Part shown: piece by piece, positions 1-5,452 of the stretch
Layout: every line of letters starts with the position of its first letter
How positions within the stretch are numbered: position 1 is the stretch's first letter
Assembly: GCA_937891565.1 (NCBI GenBank)
Contig: CALAHA010000118.1
Coordinates: 1 to 6,202, forward strand
Source: an uncultured Ilumatobacter sp.
Lineage (GTDB): Bacteria > Actinomycetota > Acidimicrobiia > Acidimicrobiales > Ilumatobacteraceae
Reading direction: 5' to 3'
Length of the DNA stretch: 6,202 nt
Program-made: the position numbers and the translations under genes
The notes under the pieces: generated by a model
Database searches by the model: none
The model's input: the letters and a program-made list of their open reading frames with translations, nothing else
Told to the model about the DNA's origin: nothing

Positions 1-40
1 ATCGAGTTTCACACGCTTGTCACCGAGACGTCATCTCGTC

Positions 41-71
41 GTTCGGGGGATGCCGTTCACTGACGTAGCAT
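41..71 (+). promoter_or_regulatory. Possible promoter with GTTC repeats upstream of the phnD-like gene
   Basis: GTTCGGGGGAT (41-51) and GTTCACTGACG (55-65) are two similar 11-mers on the same strand. They are followed directly by TAGCAT (66-71), which fits the actinobacterial -10 pattern TANNNT. Actinobacterial PHO boxes are direct repeats of a GTTCA-like 11-mer placed close to the -10, and a phosphonate/phosphate importer is a natural Pho target. Against this, the repeats here are 14 nt apart instead of 11, and the first copy departs from the consensus after GTTC. The transcript would carry a leader of roughly 100 nt before the ATG at 181. This is a weak, pattern-based call. Confidence 0.25.
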
Positions 72-79
72 CGCCACAT

Positions 80-116
80 CCTGGGCGACCGTTTCGGGCG
101 GACCGTCGCAGCCAGG
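80..116 (+). other. Stem-loop in the 5' leader of the phnD-like gene
   Basis: CCTGGGCGAC (80-89) can pair with GTCGC (105-109) plus CCAGG (112-116), leaving AG (110-111) as a bulge. This gives a 10-bp stem around a 15-nt loop. It lies between the putative promoter and the start codon, so it would be in the mRNA leader. I do not recognise it as a known riboswitch class. It could be a chance GC-rich structure. Confidence 0.3.
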
Positions 117-180
117 GGGAGAACAGATACCCGTCATTCATCGACTTCGGCCGGTGTCCGCCCACACGAAAGAAGTGAAA

Positions 181-1203
181 ATGAAACGATCTACAACAAA
201 GCGTTCATTCGTCGCTCTTGCTGCGGCCGCCTCACTTGTGCTTGCAGCATGTGGCAGCGACGAGCAGGCCAGCACCGCAACAGAAGCACCCGCTGCCAAC
301 GCCGACCGAGAAGGCTGGCCCGAGAAGCTTGTCTTCACGCTCACCCCGAGCCAGGAGACCGGTGGCCTCATCGAAACAGCGCAGCCCCTCGCCGACATGC
401 TCGGTGAGCTTCTCGGCATCGAAGTCGAAGCGCTCGTGCCGACCGACTACGCGGGCGTCATCGTCGCCCTCGAGTCAGGCCAGGCCCAGATTGCCGGAGG
501 TCTCGGACCGCGCCAAATGGTGCAAGCCGAAGAGCAGGCTGGCGCTGAGCTGATTCTGCAGGCTGAGCGTTATGGTTCGCTGCTCTACGTGACGCAGTGG
601 TTCACCAACGACCCCGACACCTACTGCGATGACACACCGGTGGCCGACGAAGACGGCTTCCTGTTCTGCAACGGCGTCCTCGATGCCAAGAGTGCTGCTG
701 ACGGCCCGATCGGTGCCGACAAGTTGGCACTGCTTGCAGGCCAGACCGTGTCGTTCGTCGACCAGGGTTCAACCTCCGGCTACGCCATCCCGGCGCTGCA
801 ACTCGTCGAAGCTGGCATCGATCCCATCGATGACATCAACGGCCTGTTCGCTGGCGGCCACGACGGCTCGGTCCAGGCTGTCTACGACGGCGACGCCACC
901 GTTGGCGTGTCTTTCAACGACGCTCGCGGCACGATCGAAGAGACCAGCCCCGACGTCGGCCAAAAGGTCGTTGTCTTCGGTTGGTCCGGCCCGATCCCGA
1001 ACGACGGTTTCGCCGTTGCCGGTGACCTTCCCGACTCCCTCGTCGCGGCCATCACGGCTGCGTTCGTTGATATCGCCGGCACCGAAGAAGGCGCCGCCGT
1101 ACTCGACGAGCTCTACGAAATCGATGGCCTCGTGCCAGTCGACTCCGCAGACTTCGACGTGATCCGTCAGCTCGAAATCAAGCTCGGCGACGTCCTCGAT
1201 TGA
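181..1203 (+). CDS. phnD: Phosphonate/phosphate ABC transporter substrate-binding lipoprotein (PhnD-like)
   Basis: This 340-residue protein is the extracytoplasmic binding component of a phosphorus-compound importer. It would be tethered to the outer face of the membrane and deliver ligand to the permeases encoded downstream. A Lys/Arg-rich n-region and hydrophobic stretch (residues 2-23) end in the lipobox LAAC with Cys24. A Thr/Ala/Pro linker to about residue 45 follows. PhnD-family landmarks are the DYAGVIVALESGQ segment, the anion-binding STSGY motif (197-201) and IPNDGFAV (272-279). Cys149 and Cys163 flank an acidic insert and could form a disulfide. The ATG at 181 is preferred because AGAAG lies 5 nt upstream and it gives a proper signal peptide. 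An in-frame GTG at 154 would add nine residues before it. It is the first gene of the cluster. The ligand (phosphonate, phosphite, phosphate or an organophosphate) cannot be told from sequence alone, so the symbol denotes the family. Confidence 0.93.
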   Translation: MKRSTTKRSFVALAAAASLVLAACGSDEQASTATEAPAANADREGWPEKLVFTLTPSQETGGLIETAQPLADMLGELLGIEVEALVPTDYAGVIVALESGQAQIAGGLGPRQMVQAEEQAGAELILQAERYGSLLYVTQWFTNDPDTYCDDTPVADEDGFLFCNGVLDAKSAADGPIGADKLALLAGQTVSFVDQGSTSGYAIPALQLVEAGIDPIDDINGLFAGGHDGSVQAVYDGDATVGVSFNDARGTIEETSPDVGQKVVVFGWSGPIPNDGFAVAGDLPDSLVAAITAAFVDIAGTEEGAAVLDELYEIDGLVPVDSADFDVIRQLEIKLGDVLD

Positions 1204-1211
1204 TCTCACCC

Positions 1212-1254
1212 GCCAGAGTTGCGAAAGGGGCCTGACCCCAGACGCAACTCTGGC
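1212..1254. repeat. Perfect 12-bp inverted repeat with inner hairpin (REP-like element)
   Basis: GCCAGAGTTGCG (1212-1223) and CGCAACTCTGGC (1243-1254) are perfect reverse complements. Inside them, GGGG (1227-1230) can pair with CCCC (1236-1239). The element fills much of the 95-nt gap between the binding-protein and ATPase genes. No T-run follows, so it is not a typical intrinsic terminator. In an operon it could stabilise the upstream phnD message or attenuate read-through, giving more binding protein than ATPase. The GGGG/CCCC core nested in a long stem resembles dispersed REP-type palindromes. Whether it recurs elsewhere in the genome is not visible from this window. Confidence 0.7.
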
Positions 1255-1298
1255 ATGATCAACCCGTCCGCAATCCCAACGTCCAGGTCCCGTCACAC

Positions 1299-2075
1299 AT
1301 GATTCGCTTCAGCAAAGCCAACGTCACGTACCCCAACGGGGTGTCGGCGATGAACGACCTCGACCTCGAGATCGATGACGGCGAATTTGTGGTCATCGTC
1401 GGGCTCTCGGGCGCAGGAAAATCGACGCTCATCAGGGCCGTCAACGGCTTGGTCCCGCTCACCTCCGGCGAACTGAACGTCAACGGCAACGACGTCCATT
1501 CGCTCAGTCGCGCCGGCCTACGCGAGCTGCGCTCCGACGTCGGAATGATTTTCCAGGGCTTCAACCTTGTCGATCGCACCACCGTGTTGAAGAACGTCCT
1601 GATGGGCCGCCTCCACAACGTGCCCACCTGGCGCACCTTGATCGGCAAGTATCCGCAGGCCGACATCGACATCGCCGCCCGTGCACTCGCACAGGTCGAG
1701 ATCATCGAAAAGACCTATACCCGCGCTTCGGACCTGTCCGGCGGCCAACGCCAGCGCGTCGGCATTGCCCGAGCGCTCGCACAGGAACCGTCGATCATCC
1801 TTGCTGACGAGCCCGTTGCCTCACTCGACCCGCCGACAAGCCACGTCGTGATGCGCTACCTGCAGCAGATCAACCGCGAGCTTGGCATCACCACGATCGT
1901 CAACCTCCATTTCCTCGACCTCGCCACCGCCTACGCCGACCGCATCATCGGCCTGCGTGACGGCGTCCTCGTGTTCGACGGCCCCGGAAGCGAATGCGAC
2001 GCGACCGTGTTCGAAAGCATCTACGGGCGCAGCCTTACCGCCGACGACACGATGGCCAAACAAGCCGCGCTCTGA
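1299..2075 (+). CDS. phnC: Phosphonate/phosphate ABC transporter ATP-binding protein (PhnC-like)
   Basis: This 258-residue cytoplasmic ATPase powers the importer, working as a dimer on the permease EAA loops. All ABC motifs are intact and in order. They are Walker A GLSGAGKST (35-43, Lys41), Q-loop Gln86 in MIFQGFNLV, signature LSGGQRQR (146-153), Walker B IILADEP (166-172, catalytic Glu171), D-loop SLDP (175-178) and switch His204 in IVNLH. The NLH form of the H-loop and the PhnC-like wording around the Q-loop place it in the phosphonate importer family. Length is typical for PhnC. The ATG at 1299 is the first plausible start and gives the usual N-terminal strand. The upstream ribosome-binding site is weak (AGG at 1285-1287). 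It is separated from the binding-protein gene by the inverted repeat at 1212-1254 and is followed after 14 nt by the first permease gene. Confidence 0.94.
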   Translation: MIRFSKANVTYPNGVSAMNDLDLEIDDGEFVVIVGLSGAGKSTLIRAVNGLVPLTSGELNVNGNDVHSLSRAGLRELRSDVGMIFQGFNLVDRTTVLKNVLMGRLHNVPTWRTLIGKYPQADIDIAARALAQVEIIEKTYTRASDLSGGQRQRVGIARALAQEPSIILADEPVASLDPPTSHVVMRYLQQINRELGITTIVNLHFLDLATAYADRIIGLRDGVLVFDGPGSECDATVFESIYGRSLTADDTMAKQAAL

Positions 2076-2089
2076 CGTCACCACCTCCG

Positions 2090-2911
2090 ATGGCCACCCT
2101 TCACGACGGCGTCGTCAGCGCGACAGCTCCGACACTCCCGGCGAAACCAGGTATGTCGATGTTTGCCATCGGGACCGCGATCGGCGCGATCGTGCTCACG
2201 ATCATCACTGCCATCAGCGTTGGGTTCTCGCTCAGCGAGATCATCTCCAACTTCGGGCGGAAGAACTCGGTCGTTGAAGGGTTACTGAACCCTGACTGGG
2301 GTCAAATTTGGTCACGACGGTCGCGGTCGGCGTTCATCGAGACGTTGCAGCTCGCGGTGCTCGGCACTGCCACCGGAGCAACAGTTGCCTTGCCACTGGC
2401 GCTCTGGTCGACCACCTTCGGCAACCCGAATCGCGCGCTACGCACCCTGGTGCGCAGCTGCAACAACGTCATCCGCTCGATTCCCGACCTGTTATGGGCA
2501 CTGCTCTTCGTCACAGCGGTGGGCATCGGCGCGCTCAGCGGTTTACTCGCGCTCTTCTTCTTCTCGATTGCCGTCACGACCAAACTCACGTCCGACACCC
2601 TCGACGGCATCGACATGGGCCCAATCGAAGCGGCCAACGCATCAGGTGCCAGCCTCACCCAAATGCTGCGAACCGCGGTGGTGCCCCAGATTCTGCCCTC
2701 GTACACGTCGTTCGTGCTCTACAACTTCGAACTCAACCTACGTGCATCGGCGGTGCTCGGCCTTGTCGGCGCCGGCGGCATTGGTGCCCGCATCGAATTC
2801 TTCCGCGGTCGAGGCGACTGGGAAAAGTTGTGGGGCCTCGTCGTGATGTTCTTCCTCGTCGTGTTCATCGTCGAGCGCATCTCCGTCACCCTCCGTCGGA
2901 GGCTCATCTGA
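2090..2911 (+). CDS. phnE: Phosphonate/phosphate ABC transporter permease, first copy (PhnE-like)
   Basis: This 273-residue integral membrane protein forms one half of the transport channel. Hydrophobic segments lie near residues 24-46, 86-106, about 131-161, around 200-230 and 247-264. The cytoplasmic EAA loop that docks the ATPase is at 180-203 (Glu180, Gly186, Pro203). The PhnE hallmark RASAVLGLVGAGGIG is at 218-232. The ATG at 2090 was chosen because it starts 14 nt after the ATPase stop. The frame is also open back to an ATG at 1994, but that would overlap phnC by 82 nt and add an Arg-rich tail. There is no clear Shine-Dalgarno before 2090. An ATG at 2153 (Met22), just before the first membrane segment, is a real alternative. 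The stop overlaps the next start as TGATG, so translation is probably coupled to the second permease. Confidence 0.9.
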   Translation: MATLHDGVVSATAPTLPAKPGMSMFAIGTAIGAIVLTIITAISVGFSLSEIISNFGRKNSVVEGLLNPDWGQIWSRRSRSAFIETLQLAVLGTATGATVALPLALWSTTFGNPNRALRTLVRSCNNVIRSIPDLLWALLFVTAVGIGALSGLLALFFFSIAVTTKLTSDTLDGIDMGPIEAANASGASLTQMLRTAVVPQILPSYTSFVLYNFELNLRASAVLGLVGAGGIGARIEFFRGRGDWEKLWGLVVMFFLVVFIVERISVTLRRRLI

Positions 2912-2913
2912 TG
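2898..2913 (+). promoter_or_regulatory. Ribosome binding site and TGATG overlap between the permease genes
   Basis: GGAGG at 2898-2902 lies 8 nt before the ATG at 2911, the strongest Shine-Dalgarno site in the window. The TGA of the first permease (2909-2911) shares its A with this ATG. Together these fix the start of the second permease and support translational coupling, which would keep the two permeases in similar amounts. Confidence 0.8.
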
Positions 2914-3807
2914 ACCGACTCGAAGTTGCGCGTCGATCGAGTACCGACGCCGCCTGATGGTGTCAAGCTCCCGAAGAAGCCGCTCGGGACCTTCCGCTGG
3001 ATCTCCACGGCACTTGCGCTGACGCTCGTGCTGTGGTCAGTGCTTGAAATCGACGCGAAATGGTCGCGCTTGCCTGAAGCCCCCGCCGACATGTGGACGC
3101 TCGGCCGCGTCATGTTCGACAGCATGGAGGTCAGCAAGATTCCAGACTTGCTCAGCGCAATGTGGGAGTCGATCGCCATCGCGTGGCTCGGCACGATCAT
3201 CGCCGCGATCTTCGCCGTGCCGCTGTCGTTCCTGGCGGCCAACAATCTCGTCGGCAAACCTGTTGCCTGGATCACACGCCAGGTGTTCAACCTGCTGCGA
3301 GCCATCCCCGAAATCATTCTGGCGTTGGCATTCATTCCGATCTTCGGTCTCAGGCCGATGGCGGGCGTTCTTGCGATCGGTGTCGGATCGATTGGCACGC
3401 TCGGCAAGCTCTTCTACGAGGTCATCGAAAGCATCAACAAGGGTCCGGTTGAAGCAGCCGACGCCGTCGGGGCCTCTCGCCTCCAGCGTCTTCGCTGGGG
3501 CGTGCTGCCGCAAGTGACGCCAGAAATCACATCATTTCTGCTGTATCGCTTTGAGGTCAACATCCGTGCCTCCGCGGTGCTTGGTCTCGTCGGTGCCGGC
3601 GGCATCGGTTCCGACCTCGCCGAGGCTCTGAAGTTCAAGGACTTTGGCACTGCCGGGCTCGGCTTGATCATCGTCGTGCTGGGCACCATCTGCGTCGACA
3701 CGATTTCCGGCGCTGTACGTCGCCGTATCGTGAGCGGCAAGAAGACAGTGCTTGACGTTGATCAAGAGGCGTCACTCCACGTCGGCTCGATGTCGATGGG
3801 TATCTGA
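2911..3807 (+). CDS. phnE: Phosphonate/phosphate ABC transporter permease, second copy (PhnE-like)
   Basis: This 298-residue permease is paralogous to the one just upstream and probably pairs with it as a heterodimer. It has a longer hydrophilic N-terminus (about 28 residues). Membrane segments lie near 30-46, 86-109, about 128-165, 206-230 and 247-266. The EAA loop is at 181-204 (Glu181, Gly187, Pro204). The motif RASAVLGLVGAGGIG (219-233) is identical to that of the first copy. A polar C-terminal tail of about 27 residues follows the last membrane segment and is absent from the first permease. The frame stays open far upstream inside the first permease, but GGAGG and the overlapping TGATG fix the start at 2911. 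Two PhnE genes per importer are common in phosphonate and phosphite systems. The HAD phosphatase gene begins 3 nt after its stop. Confidence 0.93.
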   Translation: MTDSKLRVDRVPTPPDGVKLPKKPLGTFRWISTALALTLVLWSVLEIDAKWSRLPEAPADMWTLGRVMFDSMEVSKIPDLLSAMWESIAIAWLGTIIAAIFAVPLSFLAANNLVGKPVAWITRQVFNLLRAIPEIILALAFIPIFGLRPMAGVLAIGVGSIGTLGKLFYEVIESINKGPVEAADAVGASRLQRLRWGVLPQVTPEITSFLLYRFEVNIRASAVLGLVGAGGIGSDLAEALKFKDFGTAGLGLIIVVLGTICVDTISGAVRRRIVSGKKTVLDVDQEASLHVGSMSMGI

Positions 3808-3810
3808 GCA

Positions 3811-4470
3811 ATGGCTGACTCCGGACAACCAGCCGAGTTCATTCTCGGCGTCGACCTCGACGGCGTCGTTGCCGACCACACCTTTCGCTTTCGCGAAATC
3901 ATGGCCGACCTTCGCGGCGTCGACCCCGAGACCATGCCACTCGAGCGTTCGTGGGACTTCGGCGAGTGGGGCCTCGAACCCGACGAGTACGCCCACTTCC
4001 ATCGCATTGCCGTCATGGAACACGACATGTTCGCCACGATGCGAGTCATCGATGGAGCGGCTGAAGCGCTGTGGCGCCTGAGTGATGCCGGCGTCTGGAT
4101 CCGCATCATCACGCACCGGCTCTACACCCACTGGGGCCATGCCAAGACGATTACCGACACGGCCAACTGGCTCGACACGCATCGCATCCCGTACCGCGAT
4201 CTCTGTTTCCTCGGCAAGAAGCCACAGGTCGAAGCAGACGCCTACATCGACGACGCGCCACACAACATCGAGCAGTTGCGTGCAGCTGGCAATACCGTGA
4301 TCGCCTTCGAGCAGCCCTACAACCGCTCCATCGACGGATTACGAGCTGTCAACTGGGCCGAAGTGGAAGCAATCGTCGCCGATTTGGCTGCGCAACACAC
4401 CGGCCAGTTTCAGGCACAACTCCCCGGCATCGACGCCGGTTCTGATCGCGTTTACCGCAACCGCGACTGA
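3811..4470 (+). CDS. HAD-superfamily 5'-nucleotidase-like phosphatase (NT5C type)
   Basis: This 219-residue soluble protein has no signal peptide and should act in the cytoplasm as a Mg-dependent phosphomonoesterase. The HAD motifs are complete. Motif I is DLDGVVAD, with nucleophile Asp15, general acid Asp17 and Asp22. Motif II is Thr101 in IITHR, motif III is Lys136/Lys137 in FLGKKP, and motif IV is the metal-binding pair Asp147-Asp148 in YIDDAPHN. The cap lies between motifs I and II, rich in Trp, Glu and Phe. The DxDGVxxD form of motif I and the IDDxPxN ending fit the 5'(3')-deoxyribonucleotidase family NT5C. The start follows the permease stop by 3 nt, with only a weak GATGGG upstream. 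Close spacing puts it in the transporter operon, so the natural substrate could be an imported organophosphate and not a nucleotide. The family call is good; the substrate is inference. Confidence 0.85.
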   Translation: MADSGQPAEFILGVDLDGVVADHTFRFREIMADLRGVDPETMPLERSWDFGEWGLEPDEYAHFHRIAVMEHDMFATMRVIDGAAEALWRLSDAGVWIRIITHRLYTHWGHAKTITDTANWLDTHRIPYRDLCFLGKKPQVEADAYIDDAPHNIEQLRAAGNTVIAFEQPYNRSIDGLRAVNWAEVEAIVADLAAQHTGQFQAQLPGIDAGSDRVYRNRD

Positions 4471-4492
4471 CAATCGCATGCAACGCACTCGG

Positions 4493-4520
4493 CCCGCAGG
4501 TTCATCAGGTTCGCCGCGGG
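4493..4520 (+). terminator. Weak hairpin after the phosphatase gene, possible operon end
   Basis: CCCGCAGG (4493-4500) can pair with CCGCGGG (4514-4520) if the A at 4498 bulges, leaving a 13-nt loop. It lies 22 nt after the stop of the phosphatase gene, where a terminator for the transporter operon would be expected. The following bases are TTAAAAGC, not a run of T, so it is at best a poor intrinsic terminator. Confidence 0.3.
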
Positions 4521-4531
4521 TTAAAAGCGGC

Positions 4532-4550
4532 TGGGACCCATTGACGTCAA
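4532..4550. promoter_or_regulatory. Adjacent palindromes TGGGACCCA and TTGACGTCAA, possible operator
   Basis: TGGGACCCA (4532-4540) is symmetric about its central A. TTGACGTCAA (4541-4550) is a perfect 10-bp palindrome immediately next to it. They lie in the intergenic stretch about 100 nt before the VIT-family start codon. TTGACG also resembles a -35 hexamer, but no good -10 sits at the right distance. I do not recognise a specific regulator. Confidence 0.25.
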
Positions 4551-4587
4551 CGCCTCGCCGCGACACTACAAACCGAGCTTGGTTGCC

Positions 4588-4619
4588 TGTCACATTTTTG
4601 GTCTGACCAGAGCGTGACA
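4588..4619. promoter_or_regulatory. Nested inverted repeats, candidate operator of the VIT-family gene
   Basis: An outer repeat TGTCAC (4588-4593) / GTGACA (4614-4619) encloses TGGTC-T-GACCA (4599-4609), which is symmetric around a single T. The inner element has the shape of operators bound by FadR-subfamily GntR repressors (TGGT, short spacer, ACCA), but this assignment is by resemblance only. It ends 32 nt before the ATG at 4652, and GTGACA could itself be the -35 hexamer, so a bound protein would block or control the promoter. Confidence 0.4.
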
Positions 4620-4652
4620 CGACTGGCCGATTTAGCAGTACGTTGGCAACCA
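4614..4652 (+). promoter_or_regulatory. Possible promoter for a leaderless VIT-family transcript
   Basis: TACGTT (4639-4644) fits the actinobacterial -10 pattern TANNNT, and its last base is 7 nt before the A of the ATG at 4652, so transcription could start at the initiation codon. GTGACA (4614-4619) is a -35-like hexamer, with a longish 19-nt spacer. No Shine-Dalgarno sequence precedes this ATG, which agrees with leaderless initiation. Leaderless mRNAs are common in Actinomycetota. The call rests on short motifs. Confidence 0.35.
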
Positions 4653-5452
4653 TGAGCGAGCAGGTCACCGACCACTCTTCACCAGATCCTCGTGATCGTG
4701 ATCACAATCACGAGGAGAATCACGACCGCAACGACGATGACCATGCCCATGGGCACAGTCATATGGTTCACCGTCACCGTGATGTCACGGGCGGCACTGT
4801 GCGCGCTGCCGTATTCGGCGTCAGTGACGGCCTGGTCTCCAATGTGGCGCTGATTTTGGGTGTGGCTGCGGCAGCATCGACCCGTTCGAACGTACTCGTC
4901 GCAGGCGTTGCCGGCTTGCTCGCAGGCTCGGCATCCATGGCCGCCGGTGAGTACGTGTCGATGAAAGCTCAAGCCGAGCTGGTCGAACGAGAACTCGCAA
5001 TCGAGAAGCGATCCATCGCCAAGCAACCAGAGATGGAGACCCGCGAGCTCGCCGCTATCTACCGCCGGCGTGGTGCCGATGCCGAGACCGCAAAGCGCAT
5101 GGCCGAACAGGTCCACCAAAACCCTGACATCGCCCTCGACGTGCATGCTCGTGAAGAACTGGGCGTCGACCCCGACGAGACCGGCAACCCGGCCGCCGCT
5201 GCGATCAGCTCGTTCTTTGCGTTTGCCATCGGTGCAATGATCCCGCTCCTCCCCTGGTTCTTCAGCGAGGGCAACGCAGCGGTCATTGCGTCGTCCATCC
5301 TCGGCCTCATCGCTGCCGCCACCGTAGGCGTCGTGCTGGCCCGGTTCACCGAACGCTCGATGCTGCGCACAGCAGGCCGACAGGTCGGCTGGGCTGTTGT
5401 TGCCTGCTCCGTCACCTGGGTGATCGGTAGCTGGCTGGGCGCCGTCGTCTGA
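4652..5452 (+). CDS. VIT1/CCC1-family Fe2+/Mn2+ transporter with His-rich N-terminus
   Basis: This 266-residue membrane protein belongs to the vacuolar iron transporter family, whose members move Fe2+ or Mn2+ out of the cytosol; in bacteria this would mean export. Membrane segment 1 carries the family signature FGVSDGL (55-61) and runs to about 75. Segment 2 (81-103) holds MAAGEYVS with Glu100. A charged cytosolic helical domain (about 105-178), rich in Glu, matches the metal-binding domain between segments 2 and 3. Segments 3-5 lie near 181-203, 209-231 and 245-266. Residues 1-44 contain ten His plus many Asp/Asn/Glu, a likely metal-binding or sensing tail not needed for the family fold. The ATG at 4652 is preferred over an in-frame TTG at 4643. 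Its stop overlaps the next start as TGATG. Whether Fe or Mn is the main substrate cannot be read from the sequence. Confidence 0.92.
   Translation: MSEQVTDHSSPDPRDRDHNHEENHDRNDDDHAHGHSHMVHRHRDVTGGTVRAAVFGVSDGLVSNVALILGVAAAASTRSNVLVAGVAGLLAGSASMAAGEYVSMKAQAELVERELAIEKRSIAKQPEMETRELAAIYRRRGADAETAKRMAEQVHQNPDIALDVHAREELGVDPDETGNPAAAAISSFFAFAIGAMIPLLPWFFSEGNAAVIASSILGLIAAATVGVVLARFTERSMLRTAGRQVGWAVVACSVTWVIGSWLGAVV
4687..4716. repeat. 30-bp near-perfect palindrome inside the His-rich coding region
   Basis: Arms TCCTCGTGAT (4687-4696) and ATCACGAGGA (4707-4716) are perfect reverse complements around the inner palindrome GTGATCAC (4698-4705). Of 15 symmetric pairs, 14 match; only 4697/4706 fails. 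It starts 35 nt after the start codon and encodes part of the His/Asp-rich tail. It could be an operator or an mRNA hairpin near the initiation site. It may also be a by-product of alternating GAT and CAC codons. Confidence 0.6.

Noticed and set aside
154..180. GTG start nine codons upstream of the ATG of the binding-protein gene
   Set aside because: The ATG at 181 has AGAAG 5 nt upstream and gives a standard lipoprotein signal peptide. The GTG start has no ribosome-binding site at a useful distance.
769..1296. 175-residue open frame on the minus strand across the end of the binding-protein gene
   Set aside because: It is antisense to a well-supported gene, has no recognisable domain, and is the open shadow frame expected in GC-rich DNA.
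2287..2310. CTGGGGTCA-like stretch in the first permease gene resembling the core of the 1212-1254 palindrome
   Set aside because: It lacks the matching inverted arm and encodes conserved-looking permease sequence, so it is a chance similarity.
2308..2910. Open frame extending the second permease about 200 codons upstream
   Set aside because: Its translation is Arg/His-rich and unlike any permease, and it lies within the first permease gene. GGAGG and TGATG fix the start at 2911.
4491..4545. tRNA-like GGTTCGCC stretch after the phosphatase gene
   Set aside because: No acceptor, D or anticodon arms can be formed around it.
4679..5146. 155-residue open frame on the minus strand inside the VIT-family gene
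   Set aside because: It is a shadow of the His-rich and membrane coding sequence. It has no ribosome site or family resemblance.
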